A stretch of DNA of 28,549 bases from SZUA-217 sp964194555 (GCA_964194555.1 CAXMMT010000053.1:1-28549), one strand, 5' to 3'; positions 1 to 8,769 are shown, numbered from the stretch's first letter. Numbers and translations are program-made. The notes: generated by a model from the letters alone, not told the origin.

Positions 1-1
1 T

Positions 2-514
2 CGCACCATCGTCATCTCAGGTGGAACCGGGGCTGGAAAGACGACACTCCTCAATCTTCTCGCCGCTGTCATTCCCGACTCAGAACGTGTGGTGACCATT
101 GAGGATGCGGCCGAGCTCGCTTTTCCCGGCCACGTCGTGCGGCTCGAGGCCCGTCCTCCCAATGCGGAAGAAGCGGGTGAGATCACCATCCGATCCTTGC
201 TCCGATCGGCGCTTCGACTCCGTCCCGATCGGATCATCGTTGGTGAGGTGAGAGGTCCCGAGGCGATGGACCTGATATCTGCCCTGAACACCGGGCACAG
301 GGGCTCTCTGACAACGGTCCACGCCAATTCGCCTCGTGAGGCACTGTGGAGGTTGGAAACATTGGCCCTTTCGGCCGGCGATACATCAGAGTCGGCAATT
401 GCCAGACAGTTGCGGACAGCCGTGGACACAATCGTTCAGGTCGAGCGAACATCCGAGGGGAGACGTGTTCACTCCGTGGTCCGGGTCGACCAGATCGACG
501 AAGGCGAAGGATGA
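2..514 (+). CDS. tadA: Tad pilus secretion ATPase TadA/CpaF, C-terminal part
   Basis: The 5' end lies outside the window, and the frame is open from base 2 for 170 codons. The first residues already hold the Walker A loop GGTGAGKTT. Further on are the Asp-rich stretch TIEDAAEL, a Walker B region DRIIVGEVRG and the His box GHRGSLTTVHAN, which together are the signature of type II/IV secretion (VirB11/GspE/CpaF) ATPases. The family drives assembly of Flp/Tad pili from the cytoplasmic face of the membrane. The stop overlaps the next start (ATGA at 511-514), so it is translationally coupled to the TadB-like gene. Identity as TadA/CpaF, rather than another GspE-like ATPase, rests on the downstream tadB-tadC-pilin-tadE genes. 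Confidence 0.93.
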   Translation, partial: RTIVISGGTGAGKTTLLNLLAAVIPDSERVVTIEDAAELAFPGHVVRLEARPPNAEEAGEITIRSLLRSALRLRPDRIIVGEVRGPEAMDLISALNTGHRGSLTTVHANSPREALWRLETLALSAGDTSESAIARQLRTAVDTIVQVERTSEGRRVHSVVRVDQIDEGEG

Positions 515-1149
515 TGGAGCTTCTCGCTCTCGCTGTAGCGCTCGCAGCCGGCATCGATGTACGTCGTGTCGGGCTCCTCGCCATCGCTCTCTATCTTCCG
601 GTTGTCGTCGTTGGCGTGGCGGCGATATCCATGTGGAAGGCCCGTCGCGACGCTGAGGCTCGCTCAGCCCTGTTCTGCGAGGCCGTGGCTTCGGAACTCC
701 GGGCTGGGTCACCTTTGCGAGGGGCTCTCTCTGCCGCGGGAGCCTCGGTCAGAGGTTCGTACCGTGCCGCGGATCCGGGCTCTTCCATCGACGATATTGC
801 CGAGGCCCTCGGCGACGAGTTCGAGGACGTGGGCGTCGAGTTGGAGATGACGATCAAGACCGCGGCAAGATCCGGGTCCCGGGCGGCAGACTTGTTTGAC
901 GAGATCGGCTCAGTTGCCATCGCCCGCTCCGAGATTTCCCATGAAGTGCGGGTTGGCTCCTCTCCTGCGCGAGCCACCGCAATCGTCTTTGTCTCTGTTC
1001 CCGTGATCTATCTCGTGATTCAGGCCCGGTCGGGCACGCTGACAGGTCTTCTTGCAGCCCCCGAGCAGAGAATCGCCGGTGTCGCCGGCTTGCTGCTGTT
1101 CGTCACCGGCATCGTGAGTGCAGCTCTGCTGATGTGGCGGGCGAGATGA
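511..1149 (+). CDS. tadB: TadB-like pilus assembly membrane protein
   Basis: This is a 212-residue protein. The start is ATG 511 (or ATG 514), overlapping the ATPase stop; a longer upstream reading exists but would run through the ATPase gene. The N-terminus is hydrophobic (residues about 1-40). A cytoplasmic T2SSF-like helical domain follows, with the run ASELRAGSPLRGAL typical of TadB/TadC proteins, and two C-terminal membrane segments (about 160-210). The GspF/TadB family forms the inner-membrane platform on which the ATPase acts. It ends in an ATGA overlap with the TadC-like gene. It is shorter than proteobacterial TadB, as is usual for actinobacterial members. Confidence 0.85.
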   Translation: MMELLALAVALAAGIDVRRVGLLAIALYLPVVVVGVAAISMWKARRDAEARSALFCEAVASELRAGSPLRGALSAAGASVRGSYRAADPGSSIDDIAEALGDEFEDVGVELEMTIKTAARSGSRAADLFDEIGSVAIARSEISHEVRVGSSPARATAIVFVSVPVIYLVIQARSGTLTGLLAAPEQRIAGVAGLLLFVTGIVSAALLMWRAR

Positions 1150-1688
1150 TTCTCTCCGTGTTTGGCGCATCGGCCGGTCTGATCATCGGTGGCCCGCTTG
1201 GTGCCTTGGTCGGCGGTTCGGTAGCGCTTCTCATACCGCGGATCCGTGCTGGCCGGAGCACACAGCCGCCGACTCGTCTCGTCCTGCTCCTTCTTCTGGT
1301 CGAGCTTCGATCTGGTCTTTCCGTTCTGGCGGGGCTCCAACATGTCTCCGTTTCACTGCCGGACCACCTGGACCTGAGACGGGTCGCTCGGGTGGCAACC
1401 GTCTCCGGGCTGACTGCGGCAATACCCCTCGCCGGGCCCGGGCTGCGCCCGGTGGTCGCTCAACTGGCGAGATCGCAGCGCTCAGGCGGGTCACTCACCT
1501 CGACCGTCAGGCGACTGCTCGAACAGGATCTCGCCGAGGATCGCACCCGTCGCCTCGCACGGGCTCGCTCTCTTCCCGTGCGTCTGATGGTGCCGGTAAC
1601 GCTCTTCATGCTTCCTGGTTTGGTTCTCATGCTCTATGCGCCGTCGCTGTTCCAACTTTTCGACGAGTTGACAGGGGCATGGTCTTGA
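1146..1688 (+). CDS. tadC: TadC-like pilus assembly membrane protein
   Basis: This is a 180-residue protein. I chose ATG 1146 because it forms ATGA with the tadB stop; an in-frame GTG at 1134 would only add four residues. A glycine-rich membrane segment lies at the start (SAGLIIGGPLGALVGG), a T2SSF-type helical region in the middle (LLVELRSGLSVLAGLQ), and a strong C-terminal membrane segment (LMVPVTLFMLPGLVLMLYAPSLF). This layout fits the second GspF-like platform protein (TadC) of actinobacterial Tad clusters. The assignment is by position and topology; sequence motifs in this family are weak. Confidence 0.82.
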   Translation: MILSVFGASAGLIIGGPLGALVGGSVALLIPRIRAGRSTQPPTRLVLLLLLVELRSGLSVLAGLQHVSVSLPDHLDLRRVARVATVSGLTAAIPLAGPGLRPVVAQLARSQRSGGSLTSTVRRLLEQDLAEDRTRRLARARSLPVRLMVPVTLFMLPGLVLMLYAPSLFQLFDELTGAWS

Positions 1689-1739
1689 TCTTCGCACTTC
1701 TCCCCGCGCCGGTCGGTCACCGGTATGGAAGGAGTGTCC

Positions 1740-1937
1740 ATGACACGTCTTTGGGTGAGGCTGCTCGCACGCAGCAACGATGAGAGCGGGCAGGCAACCG
1801 TTGAGTACTTCCTGGTGATTCTCGCCGCCACTGCGTTGGCGATCATTGCCTTGAAGTGGCTTCAGTCGGGTAGCGGCGGCGGTCTCTTGGGAAACCTGTT
1901 TGGCAAGGTGATTGGATGGGTGGTCGGCAAATTCTGA
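1740..1937 (+). CDS. Flp/DUF4244-like small pilin subunit
   Basis: This is a 65-residue protein. I chose ATG 1740 because AAGGAG (1727-1732) sits 7 bases ahead; ATG 1725 would overlap that site. After a charged N-terminus comes DESGQATVEYFL and then a hydrophobic stretch. The glycine followed by Glu at +5 is the prepilin peptidase pattern of Flp-type pilins. A Gly/Ser-rich linker and an amphipathic tail (LLGNLFGKVIGWVVGKF) follow, as in DUF4244 proteins. A 5-bp hairpin (1709-1723, CCGGT/ACCGG) lies between tadC and this gene and might separate pilin expression from the assembly genes, but it has no T-tract. It is the likely major shaft subunit of the pilus. Confidence 0.8.
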   Translation: MTRLWVRLLARSNDESGQATVEYFLVILAATALAIIALKWLQSGSGGGLLGNLFGKVIGWVVGKF

Positions 1938-2299
1938 TTGGTGACCGTGGCAGCGTGACCGTCGAGTTCTTCCTGGTCGTGCCTTTGGTGATAGTGGTTC
2001 TGGTCGCCGGGCTTCAGGTTGTTTCTGTCGCTCGAACCAGGATCGAACTGCTAGGTGCGGTTCGTGACGGTGCCCGGGTGGCGGCCACGAGTCCGGATCC
2101 CGCGAGGGCTGTCGAGGCCGTTCAAAACGCGCTGACGCCATTGGTTCGGGACCGGGTGCGGATCTCTGTTTCGCGACCCGGTGTCGTCGGGGCACCGGCT
2201 CGAGTCTCGGTCCGTCTGCGTCATCGGCTGGGGGCACCGTTTCCTGCCGGATTCGGAGTCGACCTGTCAGCCTCGGCCACGATGCTTGTCGAGAGATGA
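1916..2299 (+). CDS. tadE: TadE-like pseudopilin
   Basis: This is a 127-residue protein. ATG 1916 overlaps the pilin gene end by 22 bases. Near the N-terminus, DRGSVTVEFFLVVPLVIVVL has the Gly then Glu(+5) prepilin-type cleavage pattern and a membrane helix, as in the TadE-like family (PF07811). The rest is a predicted extracytoplasmic domain of mixed strands. In Tad systems such minor pseudopilins are needed for pilus assembly. The stop overlaps the next start (ATGA, 2296-2299). Confidence 0.85.
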   Translation: MGGRQILIGDRGSVTVEFFLVVPLVIVVLVAGLQVVSVARTRIELLGAVRDGARVAATSPDPARAVEAVQNALTPLVRDRVRISVSRPGVVGAPARVSVRLRHRLGAPFPAGFGVDLSASATMLVER

Positions 2300-2682
2300 G
2301 CTTCGAGAGAGGGGCGATGGCAGTGGTGATGGCCGGTGTCGTCGCCCTTCTCTCGGTGGTCGTAGTGGCTACAGCGTCGCTGGGAGTGGCCTACTCGGCT
2401 CGAGTTCAGGCGAATATCGCAGCCGATGCTGGCGCGCTGGCGGCTGCGGTCGCCACTTATCCGGGAACCGGACGGCAGAGTCCCGCGAAGGAGGCGCAGG
2501 CCGTCGTGGCGAGGAATGGGGCAAGCCTTGTCTCGTGCGCGTGCCGCGTCGACCCCGCCTTGAGCGTCAGGGTGGTGCTGGTCGTGGCAGCGGTGGTGGT
2601 CAACGTCCCGGTCTTTGGAGACCTGGAGATCAGGGGAGTGTCTCGAGCCGAGTTCGATCCGGGTCGCTGGCTCGGCGGATGA
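2296..2682 (+). CDS. TadG-like / Rv3654c-like secretion neighbourhood protein
   Basis: This is a 128-residue protein starting at the ATGA overlap with tadE. The N-terminus (ERGAMAVVMAGVVALLSVVVV) is a single membrane helix. It is followed by QANIAADAGALAAA, the ADxxALAAA-type stretch seen in TadG/Rv3654c-like proteins (flp pilus-assembly TadE/G-like). The Glu+5 of prepilin sites is absent, so processing by the prepilin peptidase is doubtful. Two Cys (SCACR) sit in the outer domain and could form a disulfide. It is the last gene of the pilus operon; about 70 bp separate it from polX. Confidence 0.75.
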   Translation: MSFERGAMAVVMAGVVALLSVVVVATASLGVAYSARVQANIAADAGALAAAVATYPGTGRQSPAKEAQAVVARNGASLVSCACRVDPALSVRVVLVVAAVVVNVPVFGDLEIRGVSRAEFDPGRWLGG

Positions 2683-2739
2683 GGCCAGCGTGTGCAGAGA
2701 CCGGCGAGCCCCAGGCCCACTTTGTGCACACGCTTGGGC

Positions 2740-2745
2740 GATAAT
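2740..2745 (+). promoter_or_regulatory. Putative -10 box of polX
   Basis: GATAAT sits 8 bases before the polX ATG with no Shine-Dalgarno sequence between, suggesting transcription that starts at or next to the start codon (leaderless). No convincing -35 is seen at 16-18 bp spacing. Confidence 0.4.
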
Positions 2746-2753
2746 CCCCGAAG

Positions 2754-4484
2754 ATGACCACACGATCGGACCTGATTCGGATGCTGGCCGAGTTGGCCAA
2801 ACTGACGGCCCTCGATGAAGGGTCACCACAGGCGTTCAAGGTCAGGGCCTACGAGAATGCGATCGCGGGGATCGAAAGCCACCCGGAGGAGCTTTCAGGG
2901 CTGACCAAGGCGGAGCTGACAGAGATAAAGGGGGTGGGCAATTCCACCGCCGACAAGATCCTGGAGCTGGAGGCCACCGGCGAGGTCGCCAAGCTGGAGA
3001 ATCTGCGGGAGATGTATCCGCCGGCCTTCGTGGCTCTCACCAAGATTCCCGGTCTCGGTCCGAAAACCCTGAAGATGCTGCGGTCTCAGCTCGGCATCGA
3101 GGACATCGAGAGTCTCAAGGCGGCCGTGGATGCCGAGAGGTTGCGAGAACTGCCCGGTCTTGGTGAGAAGTCCGAACAGAAGATCGCCAGGGCGATCGAC
3201 AGGCTCGGATTGCACGGAAAGGACCGCCGCACTCCGCTTGTCGAGGTTCTGGGATTCGCCAACTCCCTGGCTCGACGGATCGCCGAGATCGACGGTGTCG
3301 TCGACGCGGTGCCGTGCGGGTCTATTCGCCGTTTCTCGGAGACGATTGGTGACGTCGACATTGTGGTGGCGACAAGAAAGCCGGGTCTTGTGGGGGATAC
3401 GGTTCTCACATATCCCGAGGTCACCGAGGTGGTCGGGGCCGGGGAGACCAAGATCTCGTTCCTCACACGAGTCGGGCTCCAGGTCGACATCCGCACCGTG
3501 AGACCCGATCAGTTGGGCTCGGCACTCCTCTACTTCACAGGGTCCAAGACCCATAACATCGCACTGCGACAGAAGGCGATCGATCGCGGCTTGCTCCTCA
3601 GCGAGTACGGCCTGTTCGAGGACGACGAGGTAGTGGCCTCCGAGACCGAAGGCGAGATATACGAGGCTCTGGGCATGCAGGTCGTGCCGCCGATGCTTCG
3701 TGAGGGGAGCGGTGAGGTGGAGGCGGCGTCGGCCGGAGAGCTGCCGAATCTGGTCGAGCGATCAGACATCAGAGGTGATCTCCACTATCACTCTGATCGG
3801 TCGGGAGACGGGCGCTCTTCGCTGGAAGAGATGACTGAAGCGGCGATCGCCGCCGGCTGGGAGTATGTGGCGTTCACCGATCACGGGGAGGACCTGGCCA
3901 TCAACGGGTCGACGCCTGGACAAATGCTGGCGCATCGTGATCGAATTCGGGATCTCGACTCCCGCTACCCCGAGATCAGCCTCCTGTTCGGATGTGAGCT
4001 GAACATCGGTCGTGAAGGTGGTCTCGACTACGACCCCGACTTCCGTCTGGAGTTCGACTATTGCGTGGCCTCCATCCATTCCCATTTCGACCTGCCCTCC
4101 GATCAGCAAACGGCCCGGATTCTCACCGCGTTGGCTGATCCTGCGGTCAATGCCATCGGACACCTGACAGGGCGATACGTCGGTAGACGGCCTGGTGTCG
4201 AACTCGACGTTGCTGTCGTTCTCGAAGCGCTTGCCCTTACCGGTGTGGCCCTCGAGATCAACGGGGCCTTGGATCGGCTGGACGCGAGAGCGGAGGTGGC
4301 ACGACACGCAATGTCTATGGGAGTCGACATCGTGATCGACACCGACTCACACCACACCGGCGATCTGGTGCGGATGGACTACGGCGTTCGTTATGCCCAG
4401 AGGGGCTGGGTCACTTCCGATCGGGTGCTCAATACGCGGTCCGTCGACCAGGTGTTGGCCTGGGTGGCGGCGCGGCGACAGTAG
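2754..4484 (+). CDS. polX: DNA polymerase/3'-5' exonuclease PolX
   Basis: This is a 576-residue protein, normal for bacterial family X polymerases. Helix-hairpin-helix segments occur at about residues 45-150 (GVGNSTADKILEL, IPGLGPKTLKML, LPGLGEKSEQKI). The nucleotidyltransferase core follows, with GSIRRFSETIGDVDIVV (about 188-204; the two catalytic Asp are in DVD) and the third Asp in QVDIRTV. The C-terminal PHP domain (about 340-570) has the metal ligands in DLHYHSDRSGDG, FTDHGEDL, SIHSHFDL and IDTDSHHTGDL, so both gap-filling polymerase and 3'-5' exonuclease/AP-processing activities look intact. The family acts in base excision repair. The gene stands alone, between the pilus operon and the convergent topA. 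Confidence 0.96.
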   Translation: MTTRSDLIRMLAELAKLTALDEGSPQAFKVRAYENAIAGIESHPEELSGLTKAELTEIKGVGNSTADKILELEATGEVAKLENLREMYPPAFVALTKIPGLGPKTLKMLRSQLGIEDIESLKAAVDAERLRELPGLGEKSEQKIARAIDRLGLHGKDRRTPLVEVLGFANSLARRIAEIDGVVDAVPCGSIRRFSETIGDVDIVVATRKPGLVGDTVLTYPEVTEVVGAGETKISFLTRVGLQVDIRTVRPDQLGSALLYFTGSKTHNIALRQKAIDRGLLLSEYGLFEDDEVVASETEGEIYEALGMQVVPPMLREGSGEVEAASAGELPNLVERSDIRGDLHYHSDRSGDGRSSLEEMTEAAIAAGWEYVAFTDHGEDLAINGSTPGQMLAHRDRIRDLDSRYPEISLLFGCELNIGREGGLDYDPDFRLEFDYCVASIHSHFDLPSDQQTARILTALADPAVNAIGHLTGRYVGRRPGVELDVAVVLEALALTGVALEINGALDRLDARAEVARHAMSMGVDIVIDTDSHHTGDLVRMDYGVRYAQRGWVTSDRVLNTRSVDQVLAWVAARRQ

Positions 4485-4520
4485 CGGCGCGCCAAATGCT
4501 CGGTTCTGACAGGCGCTACT
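4480..4520. other. Inverted repeat spanning the polX and topA stop codons
   Basis: AGTAGCG (4480-4486) and CGCTACT (4514-4520) are perfect 7-bp inverted arms around a 27-base loop. Each arm contains the stop codon of one of the two convergent genes. It could be a shared terminator hairpin, but there is no T-tract and the loop is long. Confidence 0.25.
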
Positions 4521-7080
4521 ACTTGCCCAGACGGTCCCGTCGTGCCGCCAGAAGCTCGGCCGCCCGCTCGATCGTGATCTTCTCGGGCGTGTCTCCTTTT
4601 CGGAGAGAGGCATTTACGTCTCCGTCGGTCACATATGGGCCGTAACGACCCGAACGAAGGGTGACCATCTTCCCCGAAACCGGGTCTTCGCCAACCTCGA
4701 GCAGCGGTCCGGAACGTTGCTGCCCGCGACGACGAGGCGGCTCAGCGAGGATCTTCAGCGCTTCCTCGACGGTCAGCGTGAACAACTGATCTTCCGTCTC
4801 GAGACTGCGCTTGTCATCCCCTCTCTGTATGTACGGCCCGTAGCGGCCGTTGAGGGCCACGATCTCGACACCGTCCCGATCGGCTCCCACCGACCGCGGT
4901 ATCAAGAGAAGCTTCAGCGCGTCGTCCAGTCCGAGCTCGTCGAGTGACATCGACTTGAAGAGGGAGGCTCGCTTTGGCTTTCTCTTGGAATCTTCCTCCT
5001 GCTCGCCAAGCTGTATGTATGGGCCAAATCGGCCGGTCTTGCCGTAGACGGTGAGACCGGAGTCGGGGTCGGTTCCGAAGATCTTGTCGCCAACGTTCTG
5101 GTTCTCGATCAGTTCCAGCGCTTTGGCAACGGTCAGCTCGTCGGGCGCGAGGTCATCCGGCAACGAAGCCCGCTCCTCGAGACGCTCGACGTAGGGCCCA
5201 TACCGGCCGATGCGGGCGGTGATCTCGACGCCCTCCCCATCTTCACCGACGGGGATCGTCCCGATTGCCTTGGGGTCGATCTCGTCGAGGCGGTTGGCCA
5301 CCTTCTCTTTCAGACCGTCTTCGCCGAAGTAGAAGGCCGACAGCCAGGGGACCGATTCCTCTTCACCCGTGGCGATTCGGTCGAGGTCGGTCTCCATGGC
5401 GGCAGTGAACTCGTAATCCACGAGTGTCGGAAAATGGTTCTCGAGAAGAGACACAACACCAAAGGCCGTGAACGTGGGGACCATGGCGGTGCCCTTCTTG
5501 AAGACGTAGCCGCGGTCCTGGATCGTTGTCATTATCGAGGCATAGGTCGAGGGGCGTCCGACACCCAGCTCTTCGAGCTTCTGCACGAGTGACGCCTCCG
5601 TGTACCGGGCCGGTGGTCTGGTCTCGTGACCGCCTGGCTCGAGACGCTGTATCGCCAGTGCGTCGCCCTCGTCCATCCGGGGCAGGATCTTCTCCTTGTC
5701 GTCGAGTTCTGCCTCGGGATCGTCAGAACCTTGAACGTAAGCCCTCAGAAATCCGGGGAATGTGATTGTCCTTCCCGAAGCCGAGAAGACGGCTTCCTCA
5801 CCCCCGGCCGCGGTGGCCCCGATCCGGACCGAGACACTCACTCCTTTGGCGTCGGCCATCTGTGAGGCGATCGTCCGCTGCCAGATGAGCCGGTACAGGG
5901 CAGCTTCGTCCGGCCCGACATCTCTGCCCACCTGCTCGGGAGTCTGGAAACTCTCACCTGCCGGCCTGATCGCCTCGTGTGCTTCCTGGGCGCCTTTGAC
6001 CTTGCCGGCGTACTTCCGGGGCTTTGGCGAGAGGTACTCCTTGCCGTAGAGCTTGGTGATCTGGCTCCTCGCCGAAGCAAGAGCGGAGTCTGCGAGCTCA
6101 ACGGAGTCGGTGCGCATGTAGGTGATATGGCCGTTCTCGTAGAGTCGTTGGGCGACCGACATCGTCCGTGAAGACGAGAAGCGCAACTTGCGTCCCGCGT
6201 CCTGTTGCAGGGTCGACGTTCGAAAAGGCGGGTAGGGCCGCCGTGTGTACGGCTTCGACTCGACGGACCTCACCTCGAAGTCAACTCCAGTCAGGGCAGT
6301 GGCAAGAGCGGTCGCCCTTTCCTGATCGAGCACGATGACATTTCTCTTGGCCTTGCCTTGGGAGTCGAAGTCCTTCCCTGATGCGACCCGGTCTCCGTCG
6401 ACGGAAAGGAGCTTGGCGTCAAAGGGCTTGTCCAGATCGTCGCTTCTGGCGAAGACCCCCTCGATGGTCCAGTAGGTCGCCGGGACGAAGGCGATTCTCT
6501 CCCGTTCCCTCTCGACCACGATTCGGACCGCAACGCTCTGAACCCGACCCGCCGACAGTTTTGGCTGAATCTTCTTCCAGAGCACGGGAGAGACTTCGTA
6601 GCCGTAGAGACGGTCGAGGATGCGTCTGGCCTCTTGAGCCCGAACGAGCTTGTCGTTGAGGTCTCTCGGATTGGCGAACGCCTCTTCGATCGCGGTCTTG
6701 GTGATCTCGTGAAATACCATGCGATGAACAGGGATCTTGGGCTTGAGCACCTCAACCAGGTGCCAGGCGATGGCCTCACCTTCTCGATCCTCATCGGTGG
6801 CGAGAAAGAGCTCGTCGGCATCTTCGAGAAGTGCCTTCAGTTTTTTCACATGTGCCTTGCGTTCCTTGGGAACGACGTAGAGAGGCTCGAAATCCTTCTC
6901 GACGTTCACACCGAGGCGCGCCCAGTCCTCGCCCTTGGCCCGGGTCGGGATCTCCGACGCCGATCGCGGAAGATCGCGGATGTGCCCCATCGACGACTCG
7001 ACTATGGCCTCCGGACCCAGGAAGGCTTTGATGGTTCGCGCCTTGGTTGGCGACTCGACTATTACGAGGCTTTTGGACAT
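4519..7080 (-). CDS. topA: DNA topoisomerase I (type IA)
   Basis: This is an 853-residue protein with an ATG start. The Toprim domain is at the N-terminus (VESPTKA near residue 8; acidic triad in ATDEDREGEAI near 95-103). The catalytic Tyr lies in GHITYMRTDS (about Tyr321, with Arg323). The strand-passage domain includes LSAGRVQSVA and RPSTYASIMTTIQDRGY. Instead of Cys4 zinc fingers, the tail carries four repeats centred on GR(Y/F)GPY (RIGRYGPYV, KTGRFGPYI, LNGRYGPYI, RSGRYGPYV), the usual actinobacterial arrangement that binds DNA and RNA polymerase. It relaxes negative supercoils. It is transcribed divergently from tmk. Confidence 0.97.
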   Translation of the reverse strand: MSKSLVIVESPTKARTIKAFLGPEAIVESSMGHIRDLPRSASEIPTRAKGEDWARLGVNVEKDFEPLYVVPKERKAHVKKLKALLEDADELFLATDEDREGEAIAWHLVEVLKPKIPVHRMVFHEITKTAIEEAFANPRDLNDKLVRAQEARRILDRLYGYEVSPVLWKKIQPKLSAGRVQSVAVRIVVERERERIAFVPATYWTIEGVFARSDDLDKPFDAKLLSVDGDRVASGKDFDSQGKAKRNVIVLDQERATALATALTGVDFEVRSVESKPYTRRPYPPFRTSTLQQDAGRKLRFSSSRTMSVAQRLYENGHITYMRTDSVELADSALASARSQITKLYGKEYLSPKPRKYAGKVKGAQEAHEAIRPAGESFQTPEQVGRDVGPDEAALYRLIWQRTIASQMADAKGVSVSVRIGATAAGGEEAVFSASGRTITFPGFLRAYVQGSDDPEAELDDKEKILPRMDEGDALAIQRLEPGGHETRPPARYTEASLVQKLEELGVGRPSTYASIMTTIQDRGYVFKKGTAMVPTFTAFGVVSLLENHFPTLVDYEFTAAMETDLDRIATGEEESVPWLSAFYFGEDGLKEKVANRLDEIDPKAIGTIPVGEDGEGVEITARIGRYGPYVERLEERASLPDDLAPDELTVAKALELIENQNVGDKIFGTDPDSGLTVYGKTGRFGPYIQLGEQEEDSKRKPKRASLFKSMSLDELGLDDALKLLLIPRSVGADRDGVEIVALNGRYGPYIQRGDDKRSLETEDQLFTLTVEEALKILAEPPRRRGQQRSGPLLEVGEDPVSGKMVTLRSGRYGPYVTDGDVNASLRKGDTPEKITIERAAELLAARRDRLGK

Positions 7081-7094
7081 TGTTTGGTGAGTTG

Positions 7095-7100
7095 ACCCTA
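7095..7100 (-). promoter_or_regulatory. Putative -10 box of topA
   Basis: On the minus strand TAGGGT ends 14 bases before the topA ATG, which would give a leader of about 8 bases. TTGACA lies farther upstream (7114-7119, minus strand) but only 13 bp away, too close for a normal spacer, so the -35 is unresolved. Confidence 0.35.
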
Positions 7101-7150
7101 TGTCTGGTGGTTATGTCAATCTGGATAATGCGTCACCGGCAGGGGTTAGC

Positions 7151-7750
7151 GTGGCCTTTGTGAGCAAGTACATAGCCCTGGAGGGTGGAGACGGAAGTGG
7201 CAAGAGCACGGTTGCAGAAGCCCTTGGTGCCCGTATCGAGACCGCCGGAGGAGAGGTCGTCATTGTCCGGGAGCCGGGCGGGACACCCATGGGCGAGGTC
7301 GTCAGGGGTCTCTTGCTCGACTCGGACAGGCTCGATGATTGGGCCGAGGTATTCCTGTTCGCGGCTCAGCGAGCCGAGCTGGCGCGAGGAGTGGTTGCTC
7401 CCGCATTGGACGCCGGCAAGTGGGTCATCAGCGATCGGACCTATTACTCCTCGATCGCCTACCAGGGCCGCGGACGAGGCCTTGGTGATGATGAAGTGCG
7501 AGCGATCAACGAGAGGGGTCTCGTCGGAGTGGTTCCCGACCACGTCTTCGTCCTCGATGTAGATCCGGAGACGGCGCTGGCCAGACAGCACAATGCCGAT
7601 CGCATAGGCAAGGAGGGGGTGGACTTCCAGGAGAAGGTTCGAGCCGCCTACCTGGATCTGGCTGAGAGGGAGCCGGAGAAGGTAGTGATTCTGGACGGAT
7701 CTCTCCCCGTGGGTCAACTGGTCGACCTGATCGCCGAGGTGGTGCTTTGA
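7151..7750 (+). CDS. tmk: Thymidylate kinase
   Basis: The enzyme phosphorylates dTMP to dTDP with ATP, feeding dTTP synthesis. The P-loop ALEGGDGSGKST is at the N-terminus, followed by the substrate-binding REPGGTPMGE and the DRTYYSSIAYQGRGRGL region containing the DR(x)xxSS motif and the lid. I start at GTG 7151 because AGGGG (7141-7145) sits 5 bases ahead, giving 199 residues. GTG 7160 is equally family-like, and an ATG at 7100 would add an unlikely 17-residue tail. The stop overlaps the holB start (TTGA), coupling the two genes. Confidence 0.95.
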   Translation: MAFVSKYIALEGGDGSGKSTVAEALGARIETAGGEVVIVREPGGTPMGEVVRGLLLDSDRLDDWAEVFLFAAQRAELARGVVAPALDAGKWVISDRTYYSSIAYQGRGRGLGDDEVRAINERGLVGVVPDHVFVLDVDPETALARQHNADRIGKEGVDFQEKVRAAYLDLAEREPEKVVILDGSLPVGQLVDLIAEVVL

Positions 7751-8769
7751 GCGAACTGTTCGGAGATGTGATTGGCCACGAGAAGGTGACGGAGTTGTTG
7801 GCATCCGAGTTCGGGAAGCCGGGTCAGGCCTACCTCTTTGTCGGCCCTCAGTCGGTGGGTAAGGCCTTCGTTGCCCTTCGTTTTGCCGCTGGACTGCTTG
7901 GTGGTGACTCCGATGAGCGGTCCCGTCGGCTTGCTCTCGCCGGCACCCATCCGGATTTGACGATTCTCGAGCCCGAAGGCGCCACCAGTCTTGGGGTTGA
8001 TCAGGCGAGGGAGGTCGTATCCCGGGCTGCGATGTCCCCTATCGAGGCCGACCGATCTGTGTTTCTGTTCCCCGATGCCGGGTCGATGACCGATTCGGCA
8101 GCCAATGCCCTTCTCAAGACCCTGGAGGAGCCGGCGTCATCGGTTGTGTTCCTCTTGGTCGCGGAATCCGAAGACGACTTTCCTCCGACCGTCGCGTCCC
8201 GTTGCCGGACCATCCACATGGGACGGGTGCCTTTGACAGTCATCGTCGAAGCCCTCGAGTCGAAAGGCCTCGACCCCGATCAGGCATCGGGTGTTGCGGT
8301 TGTCTCCGGTGGTCGTCCCGGTCTGGCTCTCGCTCTCATGACCCAGCCCGAGGTGGCACAGTTCCGTCAGTTGTGGCTGTCGATCCCGGCTCAGGTCACT
8401 CCCCATCCCGGAGATGGCCAGCGGCTTGCCTCGGTGGTTCTCGATGAGTTGGCTCCACTGGTCGAAGATTCGGTTCCAGACGACCTGGCCAAGGACAAGG
8501 CGCAACGAGCGAGGCGACGCATCGAGATGTCGTTGCTCGTGAGCGGTCTGGAGATCCTCGCTTCGTGGTATTCCGATTCGGCGTCGCTTCAGATGGGAGG
8601 CCCGGTGCGCAACGGTGACCTCGAACTGGCTGCATTCACCGATGTCCCTCCTCGCAAGGCAGTCAGGTCGGCGGAGGATGTCCTCGATGCTGTGGTGGAC
8701 ATCCAGGCCAACCTGAGACGTGAGCTGGTCCTGGCGAACCTCTTCGCCTCCCTCGGCTCCGACGTCTGA
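7747..8769 (+). CDS. holB: DNA polymerase III delta' subunit
   Basis: This is a 340-residue protein starting at TTG 7747, overlapping the tmk stop. It has an AAA+ clamp-loader fold: P-loop-like FVGPQSVGKAF (about residues 32-42), Walker B-equivalent FPDAGSMTDSAANALLKTLEEP and the VASRCRTIHMG sensor (SRC) motif, which delta' uses in trans on neighbouring gamma/tau subunits. The family normally has a Cys4 zinc module between the P-loop helix and the THPD motif; here that stretch is GGDSDERSRRLALAGTHPD with no Cys, so the zinc module is missing. The function is inferred from the tmk-holB pairing, common in bacteria, and from the LLKTLEEP motif. Confidence 0.9.
   Translation: MSELFGDVIGHEKVTELLASEFGKPGQAYLFVGPQSVGKAFVALRFAAGLLGGDSDERSRRLALAGTHPDLTILEPEGATSLGVDQAREVVSRAAMSPIEADRSVFLFPDAGSMTDSAANALLKTLEEPASSVVFLLVAESEDDFPPTVASRCRTIHMGRVPLTVIVEALESKGLDPDQASGVAVVSGGRPGLALALMTQPEVAQFRQLWLSIPAQVTPHPGDGQRLASVVLDELAPLVEDSVPDDLAKDKAQRARRRIEMSLLVSGLEILASWYSDSASLQMGGPVRNGDLELAAFTDVPPRKAVRSAEDVLDAVVDIQANLRRELVLANLFASLGSDV

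Noticed and set aside
7092..7119. TTGAC...GTCAA inverted repeat in the topA-tmk interval
   Set aside because: Five-base arms 18 bases apart are expected by chance, and no regulator or repeat copy supports an operator.
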